A stretch of DNA of 64,000 nt from Streptomyces sp. WAC08241 (GCA_007858575.1 CP042279.1:5086501-5150500); one strand, 5' to 3'; numbered from the stretch's first letter, positions 1 through 10,438 are shown. The notes: a model not told the origin generated them from the letters alone. A program made the numbers and translations.

Positions 1-1709
1 GTCTCCGCGTGGAGCTCCGAAGGGGCGGGCGCGGCCTGCCGGTTCGTGATCGACCGCGTGAGCCCGAACGCCCCGGTCGTCACCTCCGAGGAGTACCCGG
101 CGGACCAGTACCGGGACGGCGTCGGCGTGTACGGCTCCTTCACGGTGGACTCCCCGTCGCCCGACGTCGTCGCGTACGAGTACGGCTTCGTCGGCGGCCC
201 CTACGGGACCGCCCGTCCTGCCGGGCCCGGCGGCGGCGCGACCATCCGCTTCCTGCCGCAGAGGAACGGCCCGGACTACCTGACCGTCCGGGCGATCGAC
301 CGGGCGGGCCGGAGCAGCACGAGCGTCTACCACCACTTCTTCGTGAACGCCGGCCGCGCGCCGGTCGCCCACTGAAGCTGGCCGACGCCGCCGGGTCCAC
401 GAGCGCCGCCGCCGAGAAGGGCACGGCCGCCCGGGCCGGCACCGGCGTGACCTTCGGCGGCGCGGCGCCCGCCGGCACCTCCCTCGCCTCCACGGCCGCG
501 CTCGACGGCAGCCGCCAGGCCTTCCTCACCGCGCCCGCCCCGGCCGTCGACACCCGCGGGACCTTCGCCGTCAGCGCCTGGGTCCGCCCCGCGCGGACCG
601 ACCGCGCCATGACGGTCGCGAGCCAGGACGCGGCCGGCGGGTCCGCCTACGTCCTCGGTCTGCGCACGGAGGCCTCCGGCCCCGTCTGGTCCTTCGCCCT
701 CGGCGACGCACGGGTGTCGGGCGGTGCTCCGGAGACCGGCGAGTGGGCCCACCTCCTGGGCCTCCGCGACGCCGAGACCGGTGACGTCCGGCTGTACGTC
801 AACGGCCGCCCGGTGGGCACCGCCGTGCGGGCCGTCCCCGCCGCGGCGTCCGGCGCGTTCCAGCTCGGCCGGGCCCGTCAGGAACGGGCTACGACCGGCA
901 CTGGAAGGGCGACCTCGGGGACGTCCGGGTCCACGACCGCGTCGTCGTCGCCGACGAGGTGACCCGGCTCGCCCACCGGCAGCCGAAGCGGCTCGGCCAC
1001 TGGGCCCTGGAGACCGCGACGGACGGCGCCAGCCCGGGGCGGCCGGTGACGGGCCGCTGCGGCTCCGCACCGGGGCGACGATCCACCGGGGCCCCGACGG
1101 TTCCTGCGTCCCGGACCTCGATCCCGACTGCCCGGACGTGCCGTACGCCCTGGTCGGCGACGGCCACCTGACCCTGGACGGCAAGGCCGGTCACGCCGTC
1201 GCCGACGGGCCGGTCGTGGACACCTCGGAGAGCTTCAGCGTCGGCGTGACCGTGCGGCTCGCGGACCTCGAACCGGCCCGCCCGATGACCGTGCTGTCCG
1301 TGCCCGGCACGTACGCCGACGCCTTCAAGGTGCGCTACAGCCCGTCGGCCCACGCCTGGCAGCTCGTCGTGCCGAAGCGGGACAGGGCCGGCGCGCCCGA
1401 GCTGGTCCTCTCGCAGATCGTCCCGGCGGACGGCGGCCAGGGCCAGGGCCACTACCTGGCCGTCGTCTACGACGACGCGACCGACACGGTCAAGCTGTAC
1501 CTCGACGGGTACACCAACGCGGGCGCGACCGCCGCCCTCCCGGCGTCCTGGCGCGGCACCGGTCCGCTCCAGATCGGCCGCGGCCTCACCCCCGCGGTCC
1601 CGGCGAGTACCTGCGCGGGGACGTGGACGAGGTCCAGGCGTACTCCGGCGCGCTGCGTGACCAGGACGTCACCAGGCTCGGCGGCGGCGGCGAGCCCTGC
1701 CTCTGCTGA
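1..1709 (+). CDS. LamG/concanavalin-like jellyroll domain protein, 3' part, frame-broken
   Basis: The gene enters from the left edge and ends at TGA 1707-1709 after a short tail containing two cysteines (GGGEPCLC). Two LamG-like jellyroll units are readable, each with the usual strand signatures (FAVSAWVRP and VRLYVNGRPVGTA near 560-840; FSVGVTVRL and VKLYLDGYTNAG near 1230-1530). Such modules are typical of large secreted Streptomyces proteins that bind carbohydrate or cell surface. The upstream piece (46-375) resembles a beta-sandwich repeat. The reading frame changes near 375, 890, 1050 and 1600, each compatible with a missing base in a G/C run. The amino-terminal half lies outside the window, so the substrate cannot be judged. 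Confidence 0.7.
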
Positions 1710-1712
1710 GCG

Positions 1713-1798
1713 GCGTCCCTGCGTGTCCCTGGGGGCGTGTCCCCGGGGGCGTGTCCCTGGGGGCGCACGTCCCCGGGGGCACGCGCCCTCAGGGACGT
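1713..1798. repeat. 14-bp G/C-rich tandem repeat inside an inverted repeat
   Basis: Four near-identical units of about 14 bp (GTGTCCCTGGGGGC / GTGTCCCCGGGGGC) run from about 1723 to 1780, and the block is flanked by GGCGTCCCT and AGGGACGT arms. It sits directly after the LamG gene stop, so the folded transcript could serve as a terminator without a U-tract. The self-complementary CCCCGGGG cores make several alternative hairpins possible. Confidence 0.55.
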
Positions 1799-1863
1799 AT
1801 CCACATGCCAAGACGGTCCGGCACAACGGAATGACAGGCATGAATCCACGGTTGACCCATGTC

Positions 1864-3086
1864 ATGCCGCCTTCCTCAGCCGAGCCCGCCCCCACCGGGA
1901 CCACCGCCCCCACGAGCACCCGCATGCCGACGGCCGTCTACATCCTCGGCCTCTCCGTCTTCGCGCTCGGGACGAGCGAGTTCATGCTCTCCGGGCTGCT
2001 CCCGGCCATCGCGGAGGACATGGACGTCTCCATCCCGCGCGCCGGGCTGCTCATCTCGGCCTTCGCGATTGGCATGGTGGTGGGCGCCCCGCTGCTCGCC
2101 GTGGCGACCCTGAGGCTCCCCCGCAAGACGACCCTGATCTCCTGATCACCGTCTTCGGCCTGGGACAGGTCGCGGGGCCCTCGCGCCGAACTACGGGGTG
2201 CTCTTCGCCTCCCGGGTCGTGAGCGCGCTCGCCTGCGCCGGGTTCTGGGCGGTCGGCGCGGCCGTCGCCATCGCGATGGTGCCGGTGAACACGCGGGCCC
2301 GGGCCATGGCCGTCATGATCGGCGGGCTCTCCATAGCCAACGTCCTCGGCGTCCCCGCCGGCGCCTTCCTCGGCGACCACCTCGGCTGGCGCTCCGCCTT
2401 CTGGGCGGTCGGCCTCGCCTCCGCGATCGCCCTCGTCGGCGTCCTCACCCGCATCCCGCGCATCCCGGTCCCCGAGACCCGGCCCCGGCTCCAGCGGGAG
2501 CTGACGATCTACCGCGACCGCCAGGTCCTCCTCTCGGTCGTCGTCACCGCGCTCGCGGCGGGCGGCGTCTTCTGCGCCTTCTCGTACCTCGCCCCGCTCC
2601 TCACCGACGTCTCCGGCCTCGACAAGGGCTGGGTCTCGGTCGTCCTCGGGCTCTTCGGCATCGGCGCCCTGGTGGGCACGACGATCGGCGGCCGGTCGCG
2701 GACGCGCATCTCTTCGGGTGATGCTCAGCGGCATCGCCGCCTCGACCGTCTTCCTGGTCGCCCTGGCGCTCTTCGCGTCCAGCCCGGTCGTCACGGTCCT
2801 GCTGGCCTTCCTCCTCGGCGTCTCCGCCTTCTACACCGCCCCGGCCCTCAACGCCCGCATGTTCAACGTGGCCGGCGCCGCCCCCACCCTCGCCGGCGCC
2901 ACCACCACCGCCGCCTTCAACCTCGGCAACACCGGCGGCCCCTGGCTCGGCGGCACGGTCATCGACGCGGGCTTCGGCTTCGCCTCCACGGCGTGGGCGG
3001 GCGCGGCGATGACGGCGGTGGGCTGGGAACGGCCGCGGTGGCCCTGAGGCTCTCCCGGCGGACGCCGGGCGGCGGCCACGTCGTGA
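1864..3086 (+). CDS. Cmx/CmrA-type MFS drug efflux transporter, frame-broken
   Basis: This encodes a 12-helix DHA1-type major facilitator of about 400 residues. The first helix region (MPTAVYILGLSVFALGTSEF) and the adjacent motif GLLPAIAEDMDVS match the actinobacterial Cmx/CmrA chloramphenicol-exporter family as I know it. Motif-like segments GWRSAFWAVG and NLGNTGGPWLGG are also readable. The protein sits in the membrane and exports drugs by proton antiport; the actual substrate here is not shown. An alternative start is ATG 1924, which lies at the first helix. Frames change near 2140, 2180, 2710 and 3020. The exact stop is uncertain (TGA 3084-3086 or slightly upstream) because of the last break. 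Confidence 0.75.
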
Positions 3087-3157
3087 CCGGGAGCGGGGCC
3101 GCCGCCCCGCGAAGGACGGCCGGGAGTCGTCGTCCCTGTCCGGCTGAGGCCGGGATC

Positions 3158-3240
3158 CTTCGCGTACGCCCTCCGGTCCTGCGGAGCCGCGTACGCCTTC
3201 CGGTCGGTCCTGCGGAATCGCGTACGCCCTCCGGCCCGGC
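3158..3240. repeat. Three imperfect copies of a 25-30 bp unit
   Basis: The unit CGCGTACGCCCTCCGG followed by TCCTGCGGA occurs three times between the efflux gene and the DUF4031 gene on the opposite strand. The spacing is about 27-31 bp. It lies between convergent genes and has no obvious hairpin, so the role is unknown. Confidence 0.6.
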
Positions 3241-3248
3241 GAGGCGGA

Positions 3249-3517
3249 TCAGTCCGCCGACCGTCCCTTCGGCCGTCGTAGGCCCGCCGCCGTGAGGCGG
3301 CGGAGGAGTTCCTTCGAGCCGACTCGACCGCGCCGCCGGTCACCGCGGCCGCGTAGTAGTGGGACGGGATGTCGTAGTGGTCCCGCTCGAAGGCGCGGCG
3401 CGGGGCGCCGATCGTGGCCGCGAAGGCGTGCAGCTCCTCGAAGGAGACGTCGCTGACCAGGTGCGACCACATGCGGCCGTGTCCCGGCCAGGTCGGCGGG
3501 TCGATGTAGAGCGTCAT
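3249..3517 (-). CDS. DUF4031 domain protein
   Basis: A small protein of about 89 residues starting MTLYIDPPTWPGHGRMWSHL, which is the characteristic amino terminus of DUF4031 proteins (TLYID-PPxWPGHG-xxWSHL-xSD). The central segment ERDHYDIPSH contains the conserved DHYD-P core. A frame change near 3320 separates it from the carboxy-terminal GSKELLRRLTAAGLRRP segment, which is the expected family ending. The function of the family is not established; conserved His and Asp residues suggest metal binding. It lies 34 bp downstream of the gene starting at 3908 on the same strand, so the two are probably cotranscribed. Confidence 0.75.
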
Positions 3518-3551
3518 GCGCGGGCCCCTCCCGTCGCCCCGGTCCCGCCGC

Positions 3552-3908
3552 TCACGTCAGGCCGCCCACCGGCGCCACCACCACGCCCTGCTTGCCGCAG
3601 ACCCAGTGCGGATCCGGGCCGAGTTCCGGCTCCACGTCGAGGGCGTGCGGGTCGCCCGAGGCGCAGACGGGGCAGATCGGCCAGCGCCCGTACCGTTCGA
3701 GCAGGGCGTCCTGCACGTCCTGGGCGACGAGCCCCGCCACGTACGACACCCCTCCGGCCACTGCTCGACCCACCAGCGCCGGTGGGTCACCGCGTCCTCC
3801 ACCATCGACACCATCTCGGCGGCGGCGACCTGCCGGGCCGCGAGATCGGCCAGTACCAGCGCGCGGGCGGTGTGCAGCGCCTGCTCCACCGCGTCGATCT
3901 CGTCCATG
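3552..3908 (-). CDS. Conserved hypothetical protein with a zinc-ribbon-like CxxC
   Basis: About 118 residues. The first half (MDEIDAVEQALHTARALVLA onward) is an alpha-helical segment. The second half contains WPICPVCASGDPHALDVEP and HWVCGKQG, giving a CPVC pair plus a downstream Cys and His that resemble a small zinc ribbon. I choose ATG 3908 because the longer open frame upstream (to 4045) runs into the divergent murR start region. One frame change occurs near 3755. It precedes the DUF4031 gene by 34 bp and is divergent from murR. No specific function is recognised. Confidence 0.6.
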   Translation of the reverse strand, partial: HGRDRRGGAGAAHRPRAGTGRSRGPAGRRRRDGVDGGGRGDPPALVGRAVAGGVSYVAGLVAQDVQDALLERYGRWPICPVCASGDPHALDVEPELGPDPHWVCGKQGVVVAPVGGLT

Positions 3909-3999
3909 CCCTCATTGTCACCCGGCCCGGAAGCCGCCGGAAAGGGCGAAGGTCCCTTCCGGTTCCGGACACCGGAAGGGGCTTGTCGCGCCACCTTCC

Positions 4000-4048
4000 G
4001 AAAGTATCTTTCAGGCGTGACCAATGATGTGAAGGAAAGTTTCACCAG
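4000..4048. promoter_or_regulatory. Paired GAAAG/CTTTC operator-like palindromes over the murR start
   Basis: A perfect inverted repeat GAAAG-TAT-CTTTC covers 4000-4012, and a second related element with GTGAA and TTCAC arms around GGAAAGT covers about 4029-4045. The two flank and overlap the GTG start of murR at 4017. MurR/RpiR regulators bind inverted repeats and often control their own operon, so this is a likely autoregulatory operator; binding itself is inferred. Confidence 0.5.
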
Positions 4049-4932
4049 CGACGCGCCCCCGCCCCCGCCGCCCTCGCGGCCAAGGTGCGGACCCTGGCGC
4101 CCTCCATGACCCGCTCCATGCAGCGGGTCGCCGAGGCCGTCGCCGGAGACCCGGCCGGCTGCGCCGCCTCACGGTCACCGGCCTCGCCGAGCTCACCGGC
4201 ACCAGCGAGGCGACCGTCGTCCGCACCGCCCGCCTCCTCGGCTACCCCGGCTACCGCGACCTGCGCCTCGCCCTCGCCGGACTCGCCGCCCAGCAGCAGT
4301 CCGGCCGCGCGCCCGCCGTCACCGCCGACATCGCCGTGGACGACCCCATCGCCGACGTCGTCGCCAAGCTGGCCTACGACGAGCAGCAGACCCTCGCCGA
4401 CACCGCCGCCGGGCTCGACACCGTCCAGCTCGGCGCCGCCGTCGCCGCCCTCGCCACCGCCCGCCGCGTCGACATCTACGGCGTCGGCGCCTCCGGGCTC
4501 GTCGCGCAGGACCTCGGCCAGAAGCTGCTCCGGATCGGCCTGGTCGCCCACGCCCACAGCGACCCGCACCTCGCCGTCACCAACGCCGTGCAGCTCCGCT
4601 CCGGCGACGTCGCCCTCGCCATCACCCACTCCGGTTCGACCGGCGACGTCATAGAACCGCTCCGGGTCGCCTTCGACCACGGCGCCACCACCGTCGCGAT
4701 CACCGGCCGCCCGGACGGCCCCGTCACCCAGTACGCCGACCACGTCCTCACCACCTCCACCGCCCGGGAGAGCGAACTGCGCCCGGCGGCCATGTCGTCC
4801 CGCACCAGCCAACTCCTGGTCGTGGACTGTCTGTTCACCTGCGTCACCCAGCGGACGTACGAGACGGCCGCCCCGGCCCTCGCCGCCTCCTACGAGGCCC
4901 TGGCCCACCGGCACTCGCCCCGCACCCGCTGA
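4017..4932 (+). CDS. murR: MurR/RpiR-family SIS-domain transcriptional regulator
   Basis: About 305 residues. The amino-terminal HTH_6 region includes the recognition segment LTGTSEATVVRTARLLGYPG (around residues 55-75). The carboxy-terminal SIS domain (around 130-270) shows RRVDIYGVGASG and ALAITHSGSTGDVIEP, the sugar-phosphate-binding loops. Regulators of this family sense MurNAc-6-phosphate or related sugar phosphates. It is followed after 63 bp by murQ and then a PTS EIIBC gene, so it most likely controls MurNAc uptake and recycling in the cytoplasm. GTG 4017 is the start; operator-like palindromes overlap it. Frame changes occur near 4060 and 4165, both in C-rich runs. Confidence 0.85.
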
Positions 4933-4995
4933 GACACCCGCACCCGCACCCGTAAAGCCCCGGCGCCGACGACGCCGCCGTACCGAGAGCCGCAC

Positions 4996-5927
4996 GTGTC
5001 CGCTTCCGCTTCCACGTACTCCGAACTCCGCGCCCAGCTCGCCACCCTCACCACCGAGGCCTTCCGCCCCGAGCTCGCGGAGATCGACCAGCTCCCGACC
5101 CTGGAGATCGCCCGCACCATGAACGGCGAGGACCAGACCGTCCCCGCCGCCGTGGCCCGGCAGCTCCCCGCCATCGCCGCCGCCATCGACGCCGCCGCCG
5201 CGCGGATGGCCCGCGGCGGCCGCCTGATCTACATGGGCGCGGGGACCGCCGGACGCCTCGGCGTCCTCGACGCCAGCGAGTGCCCGCCCACCTTCAACAC
5301 CGACCCCGCCGAGGTCGTCGGGCTCATCGCGGGCGGCCCTCCGCCATGGTCAAGGCCGTCGAGGGCGCCGAGGACTCCGAGGAACTCGCCGTCGAGGACC
5401 TCACCGCGCTCGGCCTCACCCCGGACGACACCGTCGTCGGCATCTCCGCCTCCGGCCGCACCCCGTACGCCGTCGGCGCCGTCGAGCACGCCCGCGCCCT
5501 CGGCGCGCTCACCGTCGGCCTGTCCTGCAACGCCGACAGCGCGCTCGCCGCCGCCGCCGAGCACGGCATCGAGGTCGTCACCGGCCCCGAGCTGCTCACC
5601 GGCTCCACCCGGCTCAAGGCCGGCACCGCCCAGAAGCTCGTCCTCAACATGATCTCGACGATCACGATGATCCGGCTCGGCAAGACGTACGGGAACCTGA
5701 TGGTCGACGTCCGCGCCTCCAACGAGAAGCTCCAGGCCCGCTCGCGGCGGATCGTCGCGCTGGCCACCGGCGCGCCCGACGAGCGGATCGAGTCCGCGCT
5801 CGCCGCCGCCGACGGCGAGGTGAAGCACGCGATCCTCATGATCCTCGCGGACGTCGACGCCCCGACCGCCGCCAAGCTCCTCACGGACTCCCGGGGCCAC
5901 CTGCGCGCCGCGCTGCACGCCCGGTAG
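4996..5927 (+). CDS. murQ: N-acetylmuramic acid 6-phosphate etherase
   Basis: About 311 residues, the usual length for MurQ. The enzyme cleaves the lactyl ether of MurNAc-6-phosphate to give GlcNAc-6-phosphate and D-lactate in the cytoplasm. Diagnostic stretches are IARTMNGEDQTVP, YMGAGTAGRLGVLDASECPP around residue 80, VGISASGRTPY around residue 148 and TGSTRLKAGTAQKLVLNM near 200. A frame break near 5340 joins two otherwise complete halves. The GTG start at 4996 follows murR by 63 bp. The product GlcNAc-6-phosphate would feed the NagA deacetylase encoded at about 20.5 kb. Confidence 0.92.
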
Positions 5928-5971
5928 ACCCCGCACGGCCCCTCCCCCACACAGCAAGGCACCACCGCACC

Positions 5972-7511
5972 ATGAGCACAGACGACAAGAACCGCGCCGT
6001 CGCCGCCGCGATCCTCCCCTCGTCGGCGGCGCCGGGAACATCACCTCCGTCGCCCACTGCATGACCCGCCTCCGCCTCGGCCTGCGGGACCGCTCGCTCG
6101 TCCGGGACGAGGAGCTCAAGGCCCTGCCGGCCGTGATGGGCGTCGTGGAGGACGACACGTACCAGATCGTCCTCGGACCGGGCACGGTCGCCCGCGTGAC
6201 CCCGGAGTTCGAGGCCCTGATGGCCGAGGCACCGGTGGACGGCGCCCCGGCGGACCCGACGTCCTCCGCCGACGACCTCGCGGCGCAGGGCGCGGCGATC
6301 AGGGCGGCCCGGAAGGCGAGGAACCAGACCCCGTTCAAGCTGTTCCTCCGCCGGATCGCGAACGTCTTCGTGCCGCTGATCCCCGCCCTCATCGGCTGCG
6401 GCATCATCGCCGGCCTCAACGGCCTCCTGGTCAACCTCGGGTGGCTCCCCGCCGTCACCCCCGCCCTCGCCGCCATGGCCAGCGGCTTCATGGCCCTCAT
6501 CGCGGTCTTCGTCGGCTTCAACACGGCGAAGGAGTTCGGCGGCACCCCATCCTCGGCGGCGCGGTCGCGGCGATCATCGTCTTCCCCGGCGTCGCTAAGA
6601 TCGACGCCTTCGGCCAGACGCTCTCCCCGGCCAGGGCGGTGTGCTCGGCGCGCTGGGCGCGGCGGTCCTCGCGGTGTACGTGGAGAAGTGGTGCCGCCGG
6701 TGGGTGCCGGAGTCCCTGGACGTCCTGCTCACCCCGACGCTCACGGTCCTGGTCTCCGGCCTGGTCACGATCTTCGGCCTGATGTTCGTCGCGGGCGAGG
6801 TCTCCACCGCGATCGGCGACTTCGCCGACTGGCTCCTCGCGCACGCCGGCGCGGGCGCGGGCCTCGTCCTGGGCGGCCTCTTCCTGCCGCTGGTGATGCT
6901 GGGCCTGCACCAGGCGCTCATCCCGATCCACACCACGCTCATCGAGCAGCAGGGCTACACGGTCCTGCTGCCCATCCTCGCGATGGCGGGCGCGGGCCAG
7001 GTCGGCGCGGCGATGGCGGTCTACCTCAAGCTCCCGCGCAACGGCTCCCTCCGCCGCACCATCAAGTCCGCCCTCCCGGCCGGCTTCCTGGGCGTCGGCG
7101 AGCCCCTGATCTACGGCGTCTCGCTCCCCTGGGCCGCCCTTCGTCACCGCCTGCGTGGGCGGCGCGTTCGGCGGCGGCTTCGTCGGCCTCTTCAGCATGC
7201 TGGGCGACAAGGTCGGCTCGACCGCGATCGGCCCGTCGGGCTGGGCCCTCTTCCCGCTCCTGGACGGCAACCACGGCCTGGGCCGAACGATCGCGATCTA
7301 CGCGGGCGGCCTCCTCGTCGGCTACCTGGCCGGTTTCACGGCGACGTACTTCTGGGGCTTCAGCGCCCGGCTCCTGGAGGAGTTCAACGGGGAGACGGAG
7401 GCGGGAACGGTCGAGGTGACCGCCTCGCCGGGCGCGACGGGCCCGTCGGACCCGTCGGACCCGTCGGACCCGTCCAGCCCGGAACCGGAACCGGAACCGG
7501 CCAAGGCCTGA
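5972..7511 (+). CDS. PTS EIIBC permease, probable MurNAc transporter (MurP-like)
   Basis: About 513 residues. The amino-terminal EIIB domain carries the phosphorylated cysteine in AHCMTRLRL around residue 29. The EIIC membrane domain starts near residue 120 (FVPLIPALIGCGIIAGLNG) and includes GLHQALIPIHTTLIEQQG and GVGEPLIYGVSLPW, typical of the glucose/sucrose PTS family. No EIIA domain is present, as in E. coli MurP, so a separate EIIA is needed. The position directly after murR-murQ supports MurNAc as substrate. The tail has a low-complexity run of (SDP)n followed by EPEPEP. Frames change near 6020, 6548, 6635 and 7140. Confidence 0.82.
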
Positions 7512-7569
7512 CGCCCCGTAAGGGGACACCCGTACGGGAGGACCGGGCCATTCCCTAGACTCCGCGCCC

Positions 7570-8280
7570 ATGACCACCACGCAGCGCGTCGCAGCCGACC
7601 TCGCCCCCACCGGAGTCCTCCGCGCCTCCGTCAACCTCGGGAACCCGGTGCTCGCCCAGGGCACCCCCGAGAACCCCTCCGGGATCACCGTCGACCTGGC
7701 CCGGGAGATCGGGGCGCGGCTCGGGGTCGGGGTCGAGCTGCTCTGCTTCGACGCGGCGCGGAAGTCCTTCGAGGCGATGGCGGACGGGCGGGCCGACCTC
7801 TGCTTCCTCGCCGTGGACCCGGCGCGCGAGGCGGAGGTCGCGTTCACCGCCCCGTACGTCGTCATCGAGGGCGTGTACGCCGTGCCGCGCGACTCCGCGC
7901 TCACCACGGCCGAGGAGGTCGACGCCCCCGGCGTCCGGATCGGGGTCAAGAAGGGTCCGCCTACGACCTGTTCCTGTCCCGGACCCTCGCCCACGCGACC
8001 GTCGTGCGCGGGGACGAGGGCGTCGACGTCTTCCGCGCCGAGGGCCTGGAGGCGGGCGCGGGCATCCGGCAGCCCCTGACCGCGTACGTACGGGAAAACC
8101 CCGACGTCCGGCTGATCGAGGGCCGCTTCATGGAGATCCGGCAGGCGGTCGGCGCCCCCTCTCCCGCGCCCCGGAGACCCTCGCCTTCCTCCGCGACACG
8201 GTCGAGGAACTGAAGGCGAACGGCTTCGTCACGGACGCGCTGCGCCGCGCGGGGCAGGACACGGGCCTGCTGGCCCCTGA
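7570..8280 (+). CDS. Transporter-substrate-binding-domain protein without signal peptide
   Basis: About 235 residues of a type II periplasmic-binding fold. Readable family segments include GITVDLAREIGARLGVGVEL, GRADLCFLAVDPARE, FTAPYVVIEGVYAVP and a late ETLAFLRDTVEELKANGFV segment, as in amino-acid ABC binding proteins. There is no signal peptide or lipobox, which is unusual for a transport receptor and suggests a cytoplasmic ligand-binding role. Frames change near 7955 and 8160. The stop is uncertain: I place it at TGA 8278-8280, because the alternative frame continues through the terminator hairpin. It follows the PTS gene by 58 bp, but a functional link is only inferred from position. Confidence 0.65.
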
Positions 8281-8344
8281 CCTCCGTCAGGGGCCCTCGT
8301 CGGAGACGGGTCGCGGGCCCGGACGACCTGCGGTGCCCAACGCC

Positions 8345-8378
8345 CGAGGGCGGCACCCCGGTGGGGGTGCCGCCCTCG
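8345..8378. terminator. Bidirectional intrinsic terminator between convergent genes
   Basis: A perfect 15-bp stem (CGAGGGCGGCACCCC and its complement) with a GGTG loop lies between the solute-binding-like gene and the groEL stop. It is placed to end both transcripts. There is no long U-tract, as is common in Streptomyces. Confidence 0.85.
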
Positions 8379-8429
8379 TTCGCGTCCAGCGATGAACCGC
8401 CGATCCCGGGATCCGGAGATCCCCGAGGA

Positions 8430-10055
8430 TCAGAAGTCCATGTCACCGCCCGGCATGCCGCCGCCGGCCGGCGCGGCGGCCTTCTCCGGCTTGTCGGCGA
8501 TGACGGCCTCGGTGGTGAGGAACAGTGCGGCGATCGACGCGGCGTTCTGCAGCGCGGAGCGCGTCACCTTCGCCGGGTCGATGATGCCCTCGGCGATGAG
8601 GTCGACGTACTCGTTGGTCGCGGCGTTCAGGCCGTGGCCGACGGGCAGGTTGCGGACCTTCTCCGCCACGACGCCGCCCTCGAGGCCGGCGTTGACGGCG
8701 ATCTGCTTCAGCGGGGCCTCCAGGGCCAGCTTCACGATCGCGGCACCGGTGGCCTCGTCGCCGGAGAGGTCGGCCTCCAGCTTCTCGAAGACGGTCGACG
8801 CCTGGAGCAGGGCCACGCCACCGCCGGCGACGATGCCTCTCGACGGCCGCCTTCGCGTTGCGCACGGCGTCCTCGATGCGGTGCTTGCGCTCCTTGAGCT
8901 CGACCTCGGTCGCGGCACCGGCCTTGATGACGGCCACGCCGCCGGCCAGCTTCGCGAGGCGCTCCTGGAGCTTCTCGCGGTCGTAGTCCGAGTCGCTGTT
9001 CTCGATCTCGGCGCGGATCTGGTTCACGCGACCGGCGACCTGCTCGCTGTCACCGGCACCGTCGACGATGGTGGTCTCGTCCTTGGTGATGACGACCTTG
9101 CGGGCGCGGCCCAGCAGGTCGAGGCCCGCGTTCTCCAGCTTGAGGCCGACCTCCTCGGAGATGACCGTGCCGCCGGTGAGGATGGCGATGTCGTTCAGCA
9201 TGGCCTTGCGGCGGTCGCCGAAGCCCGGGGCCTTGACCGCGACGGACTTGAAGGTGCCGCGGATCTTGTTGACGACCAGGGTCGACAGGGCCTCGCCCTC
9301 GACGTCCTCGGCGATGATCAGCAGCGGCTTGCCCGACTGCATGACCTTCTCCAGGAGCGGGAGGAGGTCCTTCACGGAGGAGATCTTGGAGTTGACGATC
9401 AGGAGGTAGGGGTCGTCGAGCGACGCCTCCATGCGCTCCATGTCGGTGGCGAAGTACGCCGAGATGTAGCCCTTGTCGAAGCGCATGCCCTCGGTGAGCT
9501 CCAGCTCCAGACCGAAGGTCTGGGACTCCTCGACGGTGATGACGCCTTCCTTGCCGATCTTGTCCATCGCCTCGGCGATGAGCTCGCCGATCTGGGTGTC
9601 GGCGGCGGAGATGGAGGCCGTGGAGGCGATCTGCTCCTTGGTCTCGACGTCCTTCGCCTGCTCGAGGAGGGCGCCGGAGACGGCCTCGACGGCCTTCTCG
9701 ATGCCGCGCTTGAGGGCCATCGGGTTGGCACCGGCGGCGACGTTGCGGAGGCCCTCGCGGACGAGCGCCTGGGCGAGGACGGTGGCGGTGGTCGTGCCGT
9801 CGCCGGCGACGTCGTCCGTCTTCTTGGCGACTTCCTTGACCAGCTCGGCGCCGATCTTCTCGTACGGGTCCTCGAGCTCGATCTCCTTGGCGATGGAGAC
9901 ACCATCGTTGGTGATCGTGGGGCGCCCCACTTCTTCTCGAGGACGACGTTGCGGCCCTTGGGGCCGAGGGTGACCTTGACGGCGTCAGCGAGCTGGTTCA
10001 TGCCGCGCTCGAGACCGCGCCGGGCCTCCTCGTCGAACGCGATGATCTTGGCCAT
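8430..10055 (-). CDS. groEL2: 60-kDa chaperonin GroEL (second copy type, without groES)
   Basis: About 541 residues, ending in GGMPGGDMDF. The cytoplasmic chaperonin folds client proteins in an ATP-dependent double ring. Conserved segments include VTLGPKGRNVVLEKKWG, the ATP-site region GDGTTTATVLAQ, and AVIKAGAATEVELKERK. No groES precedes it, and tandem CIRCE operators lie upstream, which is the arrangement I know for Streptomyces groEL2. The stop TGA (8430-8432) gives a Met-Asp-Phe end instead of the Gly-Met-rich tail of many GroEL proteins. Frame breaks at about 9925 (a CCCC run where CCCCC is expected) and 8838 are probable sequence errors in an essential-type gene. Confidence 0.95.
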
Positions 10056-10185
10056 GTGAAGTGGTCCTCCCGGACATGGGGTGGATAACGCTCCAGGACC
10101 GCGCCGACGCCCGCGACGGACGGCCTCCGCAGCTCCGCGTGGTTCCTTGCCCCACCCGGCCGGCGGCCTCGTCTGCCCGATCCTC

Positions 10186-10212
10186 GTAGCACTCTCACCT
10201 TCCGAGTGCTAA
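10186..10212 (-). promoter_or_regulatory. CIRCE element 1 (HrcA operator)
   Basis: The sequence GTAGCACTC-N9-GAGTGCTAA matches the CIRCE consensus TTAGCACTC-N9-GAGTGCTAA with one mismatch. It lies about 130 bp upstream of groEL. CIRCE is bound by the HrcA repressor, which releases it on heat shock. Confidence 0.9.
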
Positions 10213-10221
10213 CGCCAATGA

Positions 10222-10248
10222 TTAGCACTCGACCTAGGAGAGTGCAAG
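10222..10248 (-). promoter_or_regulatory. CIRCE element 2, degenerate right half
   Basis: A second TTAGCACTC half-site (10222-10230) is followed after exactly nine bases by GAGTGCAAG, which keeps GAGTGC and loses the last positions of the consensus. Together with element 1 the two operators lie in tandem nine bases apart, so two HrcA dimers could bind side by side. Confidence 0.75.
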
Positions 10249-10370
10249 CCGTTCCGGAGGAACGTCGATGAGGGGTGGCGGTCGGGCGACGGGAGGGCGC
10301 AAGCGACTCTCGGGTTTCGGGAAGGGAGCGGGAAGGGGCGGCCGGGGCCTGAGGGCGCCTGGGAACGCGC

Positions 10371-10404
10371 GAGGGGCCCGCGCCCCTGGGGATGCGGGCC
10401 CCTC
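10371..10404 (-). terminator. Hairpin terminator downstream of csp
   Basis: Arms GAGGGGCCCGC (10371-10381) and GCGGGCCCCTC (10394-10404) form a perfect 11-bp stem with a 12-base loop. It lies 34 bp after the stop of the cold-shock gene on the minus strand. Confidence 0.8.
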
Positions 10405-10438
10405 GACGGCGTTGCGTCGGTGGCCGATCGCGCCGCGC

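Noticed and set aside
1737..2222. A plus-strand frame overlapping the start of the efflux gene
   Set aside because: It reads His/Arg/Pro-rich in the wrong frame of the transporter and contains no helices.
8392..10059. A 555-codon plus-strand frame across groEL
   Set aside because: It is the antisense shadow of groEL2 and has no independent start signal or domain.
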